A DNA stretch of 64,000 bases from Woeseiaceae bacterium (GCA_028822065.1 JAPKEL010000003.1:1-64000), one strand, 5' to 3'. Shown: positions 1 to 9,591, counted from the stretch's first letter. Program-made: numbers and translations. The notes: generated by a model from the sequence alone, not told the origin.

Positions 1-2
1 TG

Positions 3-488
3 AATGAGGCGAACTTACAAGGACCAATTCAAAATAAAATGCAATACGATAAAGTGGTGGGCCTCTACGAAGACGCCAAAGAAAAGGGTGGTAAAGTACT
101 TTGTGGCGGCGATATCCCTGATGAACCCGGCTATTTTATGTCATACACTCTGATGACAAATGTTACTGATGGTATGCGGATTGTTGATGAAGAACAGTTT
201 GGCCCATTGTTGCCGATAATAAAATATTCAGATATTAATGAGGTTCTCGAAAAAGCGAATGGTCTAGAAACAGGACTTGGTGGATCAGTTTGGTCTTCAG
301 ACATTGAAAGAGCTGCAGAGATTGCTGCAAAGCTTGAATGTGGCACGGCATGGGTTAATCAGCATGGGCCTATCGCACCAAACGTTCCATTTGGTGGTGT
401 GAAGTGCTCTGGTATAGGGGTTGAATTCGCTGAAGAGGGACTGCATGAATACACTACCATTCAGGTAGTAAACGTCGCCAAGGCATAA
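3..488 (+). CDS. Aldehyde dehydrogenase, C-terminal part (5' end outside window)
   Basis: The reading frame is open from base 3, so the first in-frame ATG (39) is internal and the gene starts before the window. The visible ~161 residues are the C-terminal part of an NAD(P)-dependent aldehyde dehydrogenase: GPIQNKMQYDKV, the EEQFGP loop (coenzyme-site Glu) and VPFGGVKCSGIG are family hallmarks. The catalytic Cys and general-base Glu lie upstream and cannot be checked. Substrate is unknown. It is followed after 4 nt by an Nramp-like transporter and then a ThDP enzyme, so oxidation of an aldehyde made by that ThDP enzyme is a reasonable inference; aminobutyraldehyde is another option given the polyamine genes nearby. 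Confidence 0.93.
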   Translation, partial: NEANLQGPIQNKMQYDKVVGLYEDAKEKGGKVLCGGDIPDEPGYFMSYTLMTNVTDGMRIVDEEQFGPLLPIIKYSDINEVLEKANGLETGLGGSVWSSDIERAAEIAAKLECGTAWVNQHGPIAPNVPFGGVKCSGIGVEFAEEGLHEYTTIQVVNVAKA

Positions 489-492
489 TTCG

Positions 493-1740
493 ATGCCTAA
501 TATATTAGCTCGGTTAGGTCCGGGATTGATGCTGGCTGCGGTGGGCGTGGGTGTTTCTCATCTGGTTTTTTCGACACAAGCCGGAGCAAATTACGGACTA
601 TCCTTGTTGTGGTTTATTGTCGCGGTGACTTTAATTAAGTACCCTGCATTTCGTTTTGCTGTTGATTACGCCAATGCTACAGGGGAAAGTTTGGTTACAG
701 CTTATGGAGAAATCAGCAAGTTAGCTTTGGTTTGGTTGATGGCTGGTTTTATTGTTGATACATTTATTGCTACCAGTGCTGTTTCTATGGTCACAGCAGG
801 ATTATTTATCAGTATCTTCGATGTACCTTTTAGTGCCCCTCAAGTTGCTATTGCTATCACACTTGTATCAGCGTTGATATTGATGAATGGTCAATATGCA
901 AAAGCAGAAAGAATCGTTAAGGTCTTGGTGGTAGTTTTCTCGATATTGACATTGGTAGCACTGTTTTTTTCATTACCTCTTTTGGGGAGTAATGATCGAG
1001 CTGTATTTGCAGATTTAGATTTAACTTCTGATCTCCCTTTATTAATCTTTGTCATAGCAATTGCAGGCTGGATGCCAATGCCAACTAATGGGGCAATATT
1101 ATTTTCCAGTTGGGTTTCTGAAAAAAGAAAAATTAGCGGTGAGAAATTTAAAGATGAAGATGCCTTGAGAGATTTTAAGCTGGGTTATTTTTTATGTCTA
1201 TTTTTAGCGATTTGTTTTGTTGTTCTTGGCGCAGCCGTATTATTTCAAACCGGCAGGACGATCCCCTTGAAAGCGGCTGATTTTGCAGCAGAATTATTTA
1301 GTGTATTTACAGAAACCATTGGCGATTGGTCATATCCGATTATCGCTAGTGCTGGGTTGGCTGTTATGTGGTCCACACAAATTGCTCTGATGGATGTGAT
1401 GCCTCGACTTACTGACCGATTATCGGGGCTTATGATGGGTCGCCCTAAAGATTCACCTGATCGCTATAAGTTATTTTCAGCGATTCAAGTGCTGGGTATC
1501 ATAATAATCTTATTATTTTTTGTTGAATCTAATAGCTTTATAGGTTTTATTTTTTTTGCAACCAGCGTCGGATTGATTGCCGCCCCAACTATCGGTTATT
1601 ATAACTATTTAGCAATAACCTCAGATAAAATACCCGCTAAGTACCGACCAAAAACCTCAATGGTTATTTGGAATTGGGCGTGTATTTTTATTATGGCTGT
1701 ATTTGCGATTGGATTTGTTTATACAAGGATTGTGATGTGA
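493..1740 (+). CDS. Nramp-fold transporter lacking canonical metal-binding motifs
   Basis: A 415-aa inner-membrane protein with about 11 hydrophobic segments. The opening GPGLMLAAVGVG and the QAGANYGLSLLW stretch match the start of Nramp (SLC11) transporters. In true Nramps TM1 carries DPGN and TM6 carries MPH; here TM1 reads GVGVSHLV and TM6 reads GWMPMPTNGA, so the metal-coordinating Asp, Asn, Met and His pattern is not preserved. It probably belongs to an Nramp-related subgroup with another substrate. AAGG at 480-483 is a suitable ribosome site. It sits between the aldehyde dehydrogenase and the ThDP enzyme, whose GTG start overlaps its stop, which suggests import of that pathway's substrate (inference). 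Confidence 0.85.
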   Translation: MPNILARLGPGLMLAAVGVGVSHLVFSTQAGANYGLSLLWFIVAVTLIKYPAFRFAVDYANATGESLVTAYGEISKLALVWLMAGFIVDTFIATSAVSMVTAGLFISIFDVPFSAPQVAIAITLVSALILMNGQYAKAERIVKVLVVVFSILTLVALFFSLPLLGSNDRAVFADLDLTSDLPLLIFVIAIAGWMPMPTNGAILFSSWVSEKRKISGEKFKDEDALRDFKLGYFLCLFLAICFVVLGAAVLFQTGRTIPLKAADFAAELFSVFTETIGDWSYPIIASAGLAVMWSTQIALMDVMPRLTDRLSGLMMGRPKDSPDRYKLFSAIQVLGIIIILLFFVESNSFIGFIFFATSVGLIAAPTIGYYNYLAITSDKIPAKYRPKTSMVIWNWACIFIMAVFAIGFVYTRIVM

Positions 1741-3401
1741 CTAATTTAAAAAAGATGACAGGTGGAGCAGCAATGGTGGAAGCTGCAAAAGCCAATGGTA
1801 TTGATACTGTTTTTGGATTACCGGGCGCACAAACATACCCCATATTTGATGCCTTACATGGAACCCCTGAGATTAAAACAGTAATCACTCGACATGAGCA
1901 GGGTGCTGCTTACATGGCCTATGGTTATGCAAAAGCGACAGGAAAACCAGGTGCATTTTCAGTGGTACCAGGACCGGGGGTACTAAATGCTTCCGCCGCT
2001 TTATGTACTGCTGCTGGAGGTAATGTACCTCTATTGTGTATGACCGGCCAAGTTCCATCTCAATTTCTTGGTTCGGGAAGGGGTCACTTACATGAATTAT
2101 CCGATCAAGCAGGAACGCTTCGAACAATTATTAAATATGCCGATCGTATCGATAATCCAGTGAATTCATTTAAACAGATGAATGAGGCTTTCAGGGTAAT
2201 GCTGAGTGATCGCCCTGGACCTGTTTCGCTAGAAATGTGTTGGGATACGATGGGTCAAGAATGGGAAGTTGAGGTTGAAGCTGGAAATTCACAAATAGAC
2301 TTACCAGAGATTAATGAAGATAGCTTAGATGCTGCTGCTGATTTAATAGCCAATTCCAAAAATATTATGATTATGTCCGGGAGTGGAGCTCAGCATGCCA
2401 GTAAAGAGGTTAGAGAGTTATCATCCACGTTGGGCGCAACTGCGACTTCACTGAGAAGCGGTCGGGGCGTGGTAAGTGAAGACAGTGATTGGGGCGTATC
2501 TTCGGCTGCGGCGATGGAATTATGGGAAAGTACCGATCTATTAATTGGCATTGGTTCTCGACTCGAAATGCAATATATGCGTTGGCTATCGATGATGGAA
2601 TATTACGACAAACCACCTGAAAATGGACCTAAATTAATTAGGATAGATGTTGATCCAAAAGAAATGATTCGCTTAAAGCCTCATGTTGGCGTTGTGGCAG
2701 ATGCAAAGGAAGGTGTCAGCGCATTAATTGAGAAAGTTATCAAACGTGGCTTTAATAAGGGCGATCTTGACCGCGTTAAATCAGCAAAAGTAAAAGCACG
2801 CAATGATATTCAGGAAATACAACCACAGTTGGCTTATTTGGATGTGATTCGAGAAGTGTTACCTAGAGATGGGTTTTTTGTTGAAGAATTATGTCAAGCA
2901 GGTTTTACTTCCTATTATGGCTTTCCTATCTATGAGCCAAGAACATATGTTTCGTCTGGATTTCAAGGAACATTGGGATTTGGGTTTCCGACAGCACTTG
3001 GAGTCAAGGTTGCCATGCCTGATCGAGCTGTAGTATCGATCATCGGTGATGGTGGGTTCTTATTTGCAATGTCAGAGATGGCCTCTGCTGTTCAGCATAA
3101 TATTGGTTTAGTTACTATTGTTTTTAATAACTCGTCATTTGGTAATGTTAGACGAGATCAGCAAGAACGATTCAATTCAAATTTGATTGGTGCTGATTTA
3201 GTCAATCCAAATTTTTTGAAAATTAGTGAAGCGTTTGGGGTGGATGGTTACAGTATCTCTCAACCTACTGAGCTAAAACCGATCTTGAGTAAAGCAATAG
3301 AAAATAATCGTCCTGCTATTATTGAGGTTAAGATTGAAAGAGGCACGGAAGTTAGTCCTTGGAAATATATACATAAAGCCGTAGTTGCTCCAGATAGTTA
3401 A
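1737..3401 (+). CDS. Thiamine-diphosphate-dependent enzyme, acetolactate synthase/decarboxylase family
   Basis: A 554-aa protein with the three-domain layout of the ALS/benzoylformate decarboxylase family. The N-terminal PYR domain has the ThDP-activating Glu in ITRHEQGAAYMAYGYA (about residue 54); the C-terminal PP domain has GDGGFLFAMSE (about 437) and FNNSSFGN for Mg-diphosphate binding. I chose the GTG at 1737: it overlaps the upstream stop (GTGA) and has AAGGA at 1725-1729, whereas longer versions run into the transporter gene. A later ATG at 1755 is possible. The position beside an aldehyde dehydrogenase fits a 2-oxo-acid decarboxylase or C-C lyase, but the substrate is not readable from sequence; no small ALS subunit is present. 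Confidence 0.88.
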   Translation: MTNLKKMTGGAAMVEAAKANGIDTVFGLPGAQTYPIFDALHGTPEIKTVITRHEQGAAYMAYGYAKATGKPGAFSVVPGPGVLNASAALCTAAGGNVPLLCMTGQVPSQFLGSGRGHLHELSDQAGTLRTIIKYADRIDNPVNSFKQMNEAFRVMLSDRPGPVSLEMCWDTMGQEWEVEVEAGNSQIDLPEINEDSLDAAADLIANSKNIMIMSGSGAQHASKEVRELSSTLGATATSLRSGRGVVSEDSDWGVSSAAAMELWESTDLLIGIGSRLEMQYMRWLSMMEYYDKPPENGPKLIRIDVDPKEMIRLKPHVGVVADAKEGVSALIEKVIKRGFNKGDLDRVKSAKVKARNDIQEIQPQLAYLDVIREVLPRDGFFVEELCQAGFTSYYGFPIYEPRTYVSSGFQGTLGFGFPTALGVKVAMPDRAVVSIIGDGGFLFAMSEMASAVQHNIGLVTIVFNNSSFGNVRRDQQERFNSNLIGADLVNPNFLKISEAFGVDGYSISQPTELKPILSKAIENNRPAIIEVKIERGTEVSPWKYIHKAVVAPDS

Positions 3402-3427
3402 TGTTGGGTTTTTAGAGCGACATAATT

Positions 3428-3763
3428 ATGCGTAATAGGCATTTTATGTGGTTTTTCTTACTGATTTTGATTACTTTTTTGTTGTTTGATATCCGGTTAA
3501 ATTTCAATATGGTATTGCCTTCGACTATTGAAATTATAGATGAAAATCAAGAGTTACTTTATCAAGATTGCATCAAAAATGAAGACAGTATTATTCATCA
3601 AGAGACATTTTCATTAATCGATAATCCCGATGTTCAACGCGAAGTATTGATTACAAAAAAAGAGCGTGCAGCAAGAAATTGTCGAGCTAAATTTCCGTTA
3701 TTTTATAAATCTGAAGATCAAACTTTTCAATTTAATTTAATTGATTTTGAATATAAGTATTAA
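3428..3763 (+). CDS. Small membrane-anchored protein, function unknown
   Basis: An 111-aa protein I do not recognise. Residues 7-22 form one strongly hydrophobic segment after a basic start (MRNRH), predicting a signal anchor with a mostly acidic, two-cysteine domain of ~85 residues outside the cytoplasm (DCIKNE and RNCRAK could form a disulfide). It lies 26 nt after the ThDP enzyme and 39 nt before the SpdH-like gene on the same strand, so it may be cotranscribed with either. The ribosome site is weak. It could be a local accessory subunit or an orphan. Confidence 0.6.
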   Translation: MRNRHFMWFFLLILITFLLFDIRLNFNMVLPSTIEIIDENQELLYQDCIKNEDSIIHQETFSLIDNPDVQREVLITKKERAARNCRAKFPLFYKSEDQTFQFNLIDFEYKY

Positions 3764-3802
3764 TTCCTTGTAATATAAAGCTTGATGAAAAAAGGGGGGT
3801 GC

Positions 3803-5644
3803 ATGAAGGATAATATTTCAAGACGAGATTTTTTAAACGGTTCACAAATTGCAATTGGTGCGTCTTTAATATCGCCATGGTCCAATATATTGGGTTCTAC
3901 CAATCCATCATTTAAACTCGCGAGTGATTATTATCCCCCTAACTTGACTGGTTTAAGAGGAAGTCACAATGGCTCATGGGAGGTAATGCATTCACGAGTT
4001 TTAGGTAAAAAATGGCCTCAAACAGGTCATGAAGAAACGTATGATTTGGTAGTTGTAGGTGCTGGTATCAGTGGCCTATCAGCAGCATATTTTTATAAGA
4101 AAAATCATCCCAATGCAAAAATTTTGATTCTTGATAATCATGATGACTTTGGTGGGCATGCAAAGCGTAATGAATTCACTGTGAATGGTGAAATGAGAAT
4201 CGGTTACGGTGGCACAGAGACTATCGATACGCCTTCTTCATACAGTAACGAGGCAAAAGTGTTAATTCGTGAGATTGGAATAGAAGTAGATAAATTTTAT
4301 GAAGCTTTTGATCAATCCTTATATCCTTCAATGGGACTAGGCAAAGGCATTGTCTTTGATAACAAATCTTTTGATGAGCAAAAACTGGTGATTGGGTATA
4401 ACAAGATCCCATGGAAAGAATTTGCAGATAAAACCCCCATGAGTGATCAAGCAAAACAAGATTTAATTAGAGTTTGGACAGAGGAGAAGGATTATTTACC
4501 TGGGTTATCTAACGAGGAGAAATATAAATTACTTCAGAAGGTAAGTTATTATGATTTTCTAAAGGATTACGCAAAAGTTGATCAGCAGGTATTAGAGATT
4601 TTTAGACGCTGGGGTATGAGTTTTTGGTGTGTTGGCATAGATGAGATTCCCTCAACTTCAATACAAAGTTACGACGGTGGCATGCCAGGATTGAATCATA
4701 CACTAAAGAGAAGTGGCTATAGGGGAGATGAGCCCTATATATTTCACTTTCCAGACGGTAATGCTTCTGTTGCACGCTTATTAGTGAGGAAATTGATTCC
4801 TGAGGCAGTTCCAGGTTCGACCATGGAAGATGTGGTATTAGCAAAAGTGAATTATGATTTATTGGATGATATCACTGGCTCTTCAACTAAAATTCGACTT
4901 AACTCAACAGCGGTCAATGTGGCACATAAAAATAATTCTTCAGTTGTTGATGTGACCTATGTTCGTAATCATCAAACTCATACAATTAGAGCAGATAAAT
5001 GTATTCTGGCTTGTTATAACAGCGCCATTCCTTATTTATGTGATGAATTACCGAAAAAACAAATTGAGGGCCTTGAATATAACGTCAAAATACCTTTGAC
5101 TTATACTAAGGTTATGATTCCGAATTGGAGGGCATTTGCCGAACAAGGATTGGATTTTGTCTATTATACCAATGATTTCTTTAAGCAAGTAGAGCTCGAT
5201 TATCCAGTTTCACTGGGTGACTATAAATTCAATAGTTCACCTAATGATCCAATGGTTCTACATATGTGTCACTCTCATCATTCAGTTGATATTAAAGGGC
5301 CGGATCAATGGCGAGAAGGCAGAAGGCAATTACTTTCAACACCTTTCTCTGTTTTTGAGGGTCATGTTAAAAATCAATTGGATCAGGCGTTAGGTAATGC
5401 TGGGTTTGATGCGGACAGAGATATTAATGCAATTACTGTGAATCGATGGCCGCATGGTTATTCTTATTCAAATGATTTGATATGGGAGCCTCATTGGCCT
5501 AATGAAGAAAGTAAACCCTGGGTAAAAGGAAGGCAGCAATTTGGACGTATAGCCATAGCCAATTCAGATGCCGGCGCCTCTGCTGATACCAATGCGGCAA
5601 TAACTCATGGTATTCGTGCGGCTAATGAAGTTTTATCTCTATAG
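3803..5644 (+). CDS. SpdH-like (spermidine dehydrogenase family) Tat-exported flavoprotein
   Basis: A 613-aa protein. SRRDFLNGSQIAIG at the N-terminus is a twin-arginine signal. An FAD-binding Rossmann motif follows near residue 90 (VVVGAGISGLSAAYF) with FGGHAKRNEF shortly after. The YYPPNLTGLRGSHNGSWE segment is characteristic of bacterial SpdH proteins, which are about 620 aa and cleave spermidine to 1,3-diaminopropane and 4-aminobutanal. The start at 3803 is preferred because AAAGGGGGG (3791-3799) precedes it and it places the Tat motif near the N-terminus; an in-frame TTG at 3782 is also open. A partial paralogue lies at 62491. Activity on spermidine is inferred from family membership. 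Confidence 0.8.
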   Translation: MKDNISRRDFLNGSQIAIGASLISPWSNILGSTNPSFKLASDYYPPNLTGLRGSHNGSWEVMHSRVLGKKWPQTGHEETYDLVVVGAGISGLSAAYFYKKNHPNAKILILDNHDDFGGHAKRNEFTVNGEMRIGYGGTETIDTPSSYSNEAKVLIREIGIEVDKFYEAFDQSLYPSMGLGKGIVFDNKSFDEQKLVIGYNKIPWKEFADKTPMSDQAKQDLIRVWTEEKDYLPGLSNEEKYKLLQKVSYYDFLKDYAKVDQQVLEIFRRWGMSFWCVGIDEIPSTSIQSYDGGMPGLNHTLKRSGYRGDEPYIFHFPDGNASVARLLVRKLIPEAVPGSTMEDVVLAKVNYDLLDDITGSSTKIRLNSTAVNVAHKNNSSVVDVTYVRNHQTHTIRADKCILACYNSAIPYLCDELPKKQIEGLEYNVKIPLTYTKVMIPNWRAFAEQGLDFVYYTNDFFKQVELDYPVSLGDYKFNSSPNDPMVLHMCHSHHSVDIKGPDQWREGRRQLLSTPFSVFEGHVKNQLDQALGNAGFDADRDINAITVNRWPHGYSYSNDLIWEPHWPNEESKPWVKGRQQFGRIAIANSDAGASADTNAAITHGIRAANEVLSL

Positions 5645-5806
5645 AAAAAATTACAAATACAACAAATAGTTTATATTTTCTTACTTAATCTAAAACAGAA
5701 CTTTGATGCTGATTCTGTTAGTGGCAATATAGCCAAGAGAATGATGAAATAGCCAATCAATCAAGGTTTGAAAGCTCCACTCCTTAATAAAACAAGTGAT
5801 AAATAA

Positions 5807-6592
5807 ATGTCTTTTGCGAATAATCACCAAAACCTAATCAATGCTAAAGAGAGATTTGAAAATGACCTTCATGTTAGAAAAAATCTTTCTACGACCATGA
5901 ATTATTTAGAATCAGAGACTTTTTTTAGTTCACCGATCATTACCATTGATCAGGCGGCTATAGTGTTTGATCTGGGTAAGGGGGCGAATATAAATGGCAT
6001 ATCTATAAATGATTTAACAGTGGATGAATTCACCGCCTTGGTTGAGAGCGCTATGTTTTCTGCGAATACTAAATATGGCTTTGGAAAATGGGGTGAGATT
6101 AGAGAAATATATATAAATGAACTGTTTGATTCCATTGCAGAAGATTCGAATGAGAAGCGCAATATTCATATGGGCGTGGATGTTTTTTGTCAGAGCGGAG
6201 AAGATATCTTTACTCCTCTTGACGCTCGTATTCATATCAAATCAAACAATAAAAATGAACTGGATTACGGCCCTATGCTAATCCTTCAGCATAAAAATCA
6301 TGAAGGTGGGTTGTTTTATACCTTATATGGGCATTTATCTCTTCAGAGCATTGCAAATATAGAAGAGGGTCAAATTGTAAAAGCAGGCCAGAAAATCGCT
6401 AAGGTTGGGGCTCCGCCAGAAAATGGTAATTGGCCACCGCATTTGCATTTTCAGTTAATATTAGATTTATTTGATTTGGGCGCTGACTTCCCTGGAGTGG
6501 CTTTATCCAGTGAGAAAGAGATGTGGTTGACACTTTCACCGTGCCCAACTATGTTCTTTTCCAGTGCGAATCCATCCATCAATTGTGGATAA
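5807..6592 (+). CDS. Stand-alone M23-like (LytM) domain protein
   Basis: A 261-aa protein without a signal peptide. The C-terminal ~150 residues carry the M23 zinc signature: HMGVD (H121, D125), YGHLS (H176) and HLHF (H212, H214), so the metal site looks complete. The APPENGNWPPHLHFQ context and the closing WLTLSPCP resemble, from memory, the middle domain of large proteins that join an aminoglycoside-phosphotransferase-like kinase, an M23-like domain and a class III aminotransferase. Here it stands alone with an unrelated N-terminal ~110 residues. With no secretion signal a peptidoglycan substrate is doubtful. It precedes the symporter gene by 37 nt. Confidence 0.75.
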   Translation: MSFANNHQNLINAKERFENDLHVRKNLSTTMNYLESETFFSSPIITIDQAAIVFDLGKGANINGISINDLTVDEFTALVESAMFSANTKYGFGKWGEIREIYINELFDSIAEDSNEKRNIHMGVDVFCQSGEDIFTPLDARIHIKSNNKNELDYGPMLILQHKNHEGGLFYTLYGHLSLQSIANIEEGQIVKAGQKIAKVGAPPENGNWPPHLHFQLILDLFDLGADFPGVALSSEKEMWLTLSPCPTMFFSSANPSINCG

Positions 6593-6629
6593 GCAAATGA
6601 ATCTTAAAATTAAGATTAAGGGGATTTAA

Positions 6630-8078
6630 TTGGAGTCATTGCATTACCTCGATTACATAGCCATGACCATATATTTTATTGTGGTTTTATGGATTGGTAT
6701 CAGTGTGGCTCGGTCGAAGGGTCAAACAAGCGAATACGACTCATTTTTGGCTGCAGATCGAAATATGAATTTAGTGCAAACAACAAGTAGTGCTGCTGCC
6801 ACTGACATTGGTGGGGGCTTTAGTATTGCAATGGGAGGACTTGGCTTTACCTTGGGTATTTCGGGGTCTTGGTTTATTGCAGTATCAGGCTTAAGTATAG
6901 TCATGGTATCGTTTTTGATGGTTCCAAAAGTAAAGCGATGGTCCGATCGCGTGAATGGCTTAACCACAGGTGATTTATTTGCTGCTCGCTTTGATCGGCG
7001 TACTGGAACATTAGCAGCTATAGTGATTGGTATTGCCTGGTTTACTTTTGTGGGAGGACAAATAATTGCAGGAGGAAAATTACTGCAAGCCACATTGAAT
7101 ATGAACCTAACTTTTGCTGTTTTATTATCAGGGGCAATTATTCTAGCTTATACCACAATGGGCGGTCTCAAAGCTGTGATATATACGGATGTATTCCAAA
7201 TGTTTGTTTTAATGATAGGCATTGTTTTTATCGCGGTTCCAATCGGTTTGATCGAGGTTGGTGGATGGAGAGCCATGGTAGAAACTTTCAATTCATCTCC
7301 TGAAACTGCCAAGTTATTAGATTGGGGAAATGCCGGTTGGAAGACCATGCTGGGTTGGTTTTTTGCTGTTTTTCCGGTTTGGTTTATCTCTATAGCTGCA
7401 ATGCAGAGAATTGTGGCTGCTAAAGATGTCAAGACAGCGCAACGCGGATTCTTTCTTGCTGGTGTCCCTATTGAGTGGCCATTATTCGCTATTGGTAGCA
7501 CCATGATCGGCTTGTTTGCCAGGATACTCATTCCTGATTTAGCTGACCCAGAGTTGGCAGCACCCATGATTATCATGCATCTATTGCCGGCTGGAATTGC
7601 TGGAATTGTTATCGCTGCCTATATCGCTGCCATAATGTCATCTGCTGACTCTTGCTTAATGGGACCTGTAGCAATATTTACTAATGATATATATAGGAAA
7701 TATTTGCGACCTGAAACCAGCGAGCAAGATCTGGTGAAAGTCGCGAGATATACCACGGTTATTTTAGGTGTTTTTGCTATCCTAACTGCCTATCTTATAC
7801 CTGATGTATTAAAGCTAATAAATTTAGCTTATACATTTGGGTCTGCCGGCCTTTTTTTTCCGATGTTGGGACTTTTATTTTGGAAAAGAACGACTGCTAA
7901 GGGTGCTTATTGGAGTATGTTGCTAGGAGGCTCATCGGCTGTTATTTGGACTTTAGCAGGCAATCCCATGGGGTTTGCCTCGTCGTATTTGGGATGGGTA
8001 ATTGGATTACCAGTACTTATTATCGTTTCATTAATGACTGAGCACAGTATTGATGAAAATATTGATCTATTTGGTTGA
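6630..8078 (+). CDS. Sodium:solute symporter (SSS family)
   Basis: A 482-aa integral membrane protein with about 13 hydrophobic segments and the SSS pattern: a first TM, then SSAAATDIGGGFSIAMGG, a gating-region ARFDRRTGTLAA, and SSADSCLMGPVAIF in the TM8 region, which usually contributes to the sodium site. The start is TTG at 6630, supported by AAGGGGA six bases upstream; no earlier ATG fits. Import of an organic solute with sodium is secure; the substrate (amino acid, sugar, amine or acid) is not. It follows the M23-like and SpdH-like genes on the same strand. Confidence 0.88.
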   Translation: MESLHYLDYIAMTIYFIVVLWIGISVARSKGQTSEYDSFLAADRNMNLVQTTSSAAATDIGGGFSIAMGGLGFTLGISGSWFIAVSGLSIVMVSFLMVPKVKRWSDRVNGLTTGDLFAARFDRRTGTLAAIVIGIAWFTFVGGQIIAGGKLLQATLNMNLTFAVLLSGAIILAYTTMGGLKAVIYTDVFQMFVLMIGIVFIAVPIGLIEVGGWRAMVETFNSSPETAKLLDWGNAGWKTMLGWFFAVFPVWFISIAAMQRIVAAKDVKTAQRGFFLAGVPIEWPLFAIGSTMIGLFARILIPDLADPELAAPMIIMHLLPAGIAGIVIAAYIAAIMSSADSCLMGPVAIFTNDIYRKYLRPETSEQDLVKVARYTTVILGVFAILTAYLIPDVLKLINLAYTFGSAGLFFPMLGLLFWKRTTAKGAYWSMLLGGSSAVIWTLAGNPMGFASSYLGWVIGLPVLIIVSLMTEHSIDENIDLFG

Positions 8079-8184
8079 TTAATTTTCAAGACAGAGCTTA
8101 AAGCTACAACTCCTCCTTAACCAAACTTTTCTAATTTAAGTAAGTATAACGCTTACTAAACAGAGTTCTTTTCTTTCAATTAAC

Positions 8185-9591
8185 TTATAAAAACCAGCCA
8201 ATGGTCAGATAGATCAATATACTAATTAAACCAACCAATAAGGCATAAGGCATTTGAGTTTTAATATGATCAATATGATCCGAAGCCGCTCCGGTTGATG
8301 CCAATATAGAGGTATCGGATAAAGGCGAGCAGTGATCACCAAAAACGCCGCCGCCAGCGACGGCAGCAATAGTTGCATAAACAACTGTATCTAATTCATT
8401 GCCCGAGAAATTAAAGGCCAATGGAACCGCTATGGGTATCATGATGGCATAAGTTCCCCAAGAGGTACCGGTTGAAAATGCCACGATACCTGTAATTAAG
8501 AAAGCGAGCATAGGTAGAACTTTTGGAGTTAGCCAAGATTCCGTCGCAGATACAATAAAACCGGCAGTATTCAACATTGCAGAAAGATCATTGAGTGAAT
8601 ACGCCAAAGCTAAGATTATGATAGCAGGCATGATTCCTTTTATACCTAACATGGCTGTGTTGATGATTTCATTAAGAGGAACTCCCTGTATTCGCATGAT
8701 CGTACCGGCTATAAATGATGAGAGTAAAAATGCTTCCATCGGCTTTGCAGAGGCCGTGATGATAAAAGATCCTATAGCAAAACTAATTACCACTATCACA
8801 GGAAAAATAAAATTCCAAAACAAACTAGTTTTGATGTTCTCATAGGGTTTAATGTTAGTTAACTCAACGCCCATCAACGGATCAGCTCCATCCCGGAGCA
8901 CCTTATTTTCATGGATGGCACGGTGCTCTGCTTTTTTCATTGGGCCGAAATCGGGTATTACTTTCGTGGCGATTAAACCTACCATGGCAACAGCAAGGAT
9001 TGCATATATGTTAAATGGTATAGCAGTTATGAAAACTTGCATTGCTTGACCAACATTTTGAATTGGCCCCATGCCAATTAATAGACTTGCCACTAATACA
9101 GCCCAGCCTGTTATTGGTACAAGAATACTAACTGGAGCGGAAGTGGAGTCACATATATAAGCTAATTTTTCACGTGAAATTTGAAAACGATCTGAGAGGT
9201 TTCGCATTGTTGAGCCGACAAATAGCGGGCTAAAGTAGTCACTAAAATAAACAAACATCCCCATAAACCAAGCAATCAACTGAACCCTTACACGTGTCAT
9301 TTTTTTTTGTGCGATATAATGAGAGAAGTTCGCGATAGCGCCGGTCCTTTGAAAAAAAGCAATGGAGATACCGATGAAAAATTCAAGTAATAATACCCAA
9401 GAAAAATCCGTATTCCCAAGAGAGTTTTTGAGTAAATTAGGAAATCCCATTAAACCTTGACCCGAAACGAGCACCCCGATCAAACAGGCCATGACTAATG
9501 AGAAAACAGTATTTCTGGTAAGAAAAGCTAGAACTATAGCAACGCTCGCGGGGACGAGTGACAAGATTCCGTAATATTCGTTAGGATCCAT
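8185..9591 (-). CDS. NhaC-family transporter (annotated Na+/H+ antiporter)
   Basis: A 468-aa membrane protein of the NhaC/ion-transporter superfamily. Family features include YFSDYFSPLFVGSTMR, the FSTGTSWGTYAIM helix and GGGVFGDHCSPLSDTSIL. ATG at 9591 has AAGGAA about six bases upstream. It shares the SPLSDTS and HI.H..TQMPYALLVG pieces with the longer protein at 53816, so the two are paralogues. Members exchange protons or sodium, but some move organic substrates; its neighbour, 40 nt upstream on the same strand, is a PuuB-like amine oxidase, so amine or amino-acid transport is worth considering (inference). Confidence 0.85.
   Translation of the reverse strand: MDPNEYYGILSLVPASVAIVLAFLTRNTVFSLVMACLIGVLVSGQGLMGFPNLLKNSLGNTDFSWVLLLEFFIGISIAFFQRTGAIANFSHYIAQKKMTRVRVQLIAWFMGMFVYFSDYFSPLFVGSTMRNLSDRFQISREKLAYICDSTSAPVSILVPITGWAVLVASLLIGMGPIQNVGQAMQVFITAIPFNIYAILAVAMVGLIATKVIPDFGPMKKAEHRAIHENKVLRDGADPLMGVELTNIKPYENIKTSLFWNFIFPVIVVISFAIGSFIITASAKPMEAFLLSSFIAGTIMRIQGVPLNEIINTAMLGIKGIMPAIIILALAYSLNDLSAMLNTAGFIVSATESWLTPKVLPMLAFLITGIVAFSTGTSWGTYAIMIPIAVPLAFNFSGNELDTVVYATIAAVAGGGVFGDHCSPLSDTSILASTGAASDHIDHIKTQMPYALLVGLISILIYLTIGWFL

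Noticed and set aside
5694-5719. AACAGAA/TTCTGTT hairpin after the SpdH-like gene
   Set aside because: Seven AT-rich pairs, a 12-nt loop and no T run, so not a convincing terminator.
7148-7576. 142-codon minus-strand frame inside the symporter gene
   Set aside because: Shadow of hydrophobic codons; no independent support.
8139-8157. AGTAAG/CTTACT hairpin between the convergent symporter and NhaC genes
   Set aside because: Only six weak pairs and no T tract on either strand.
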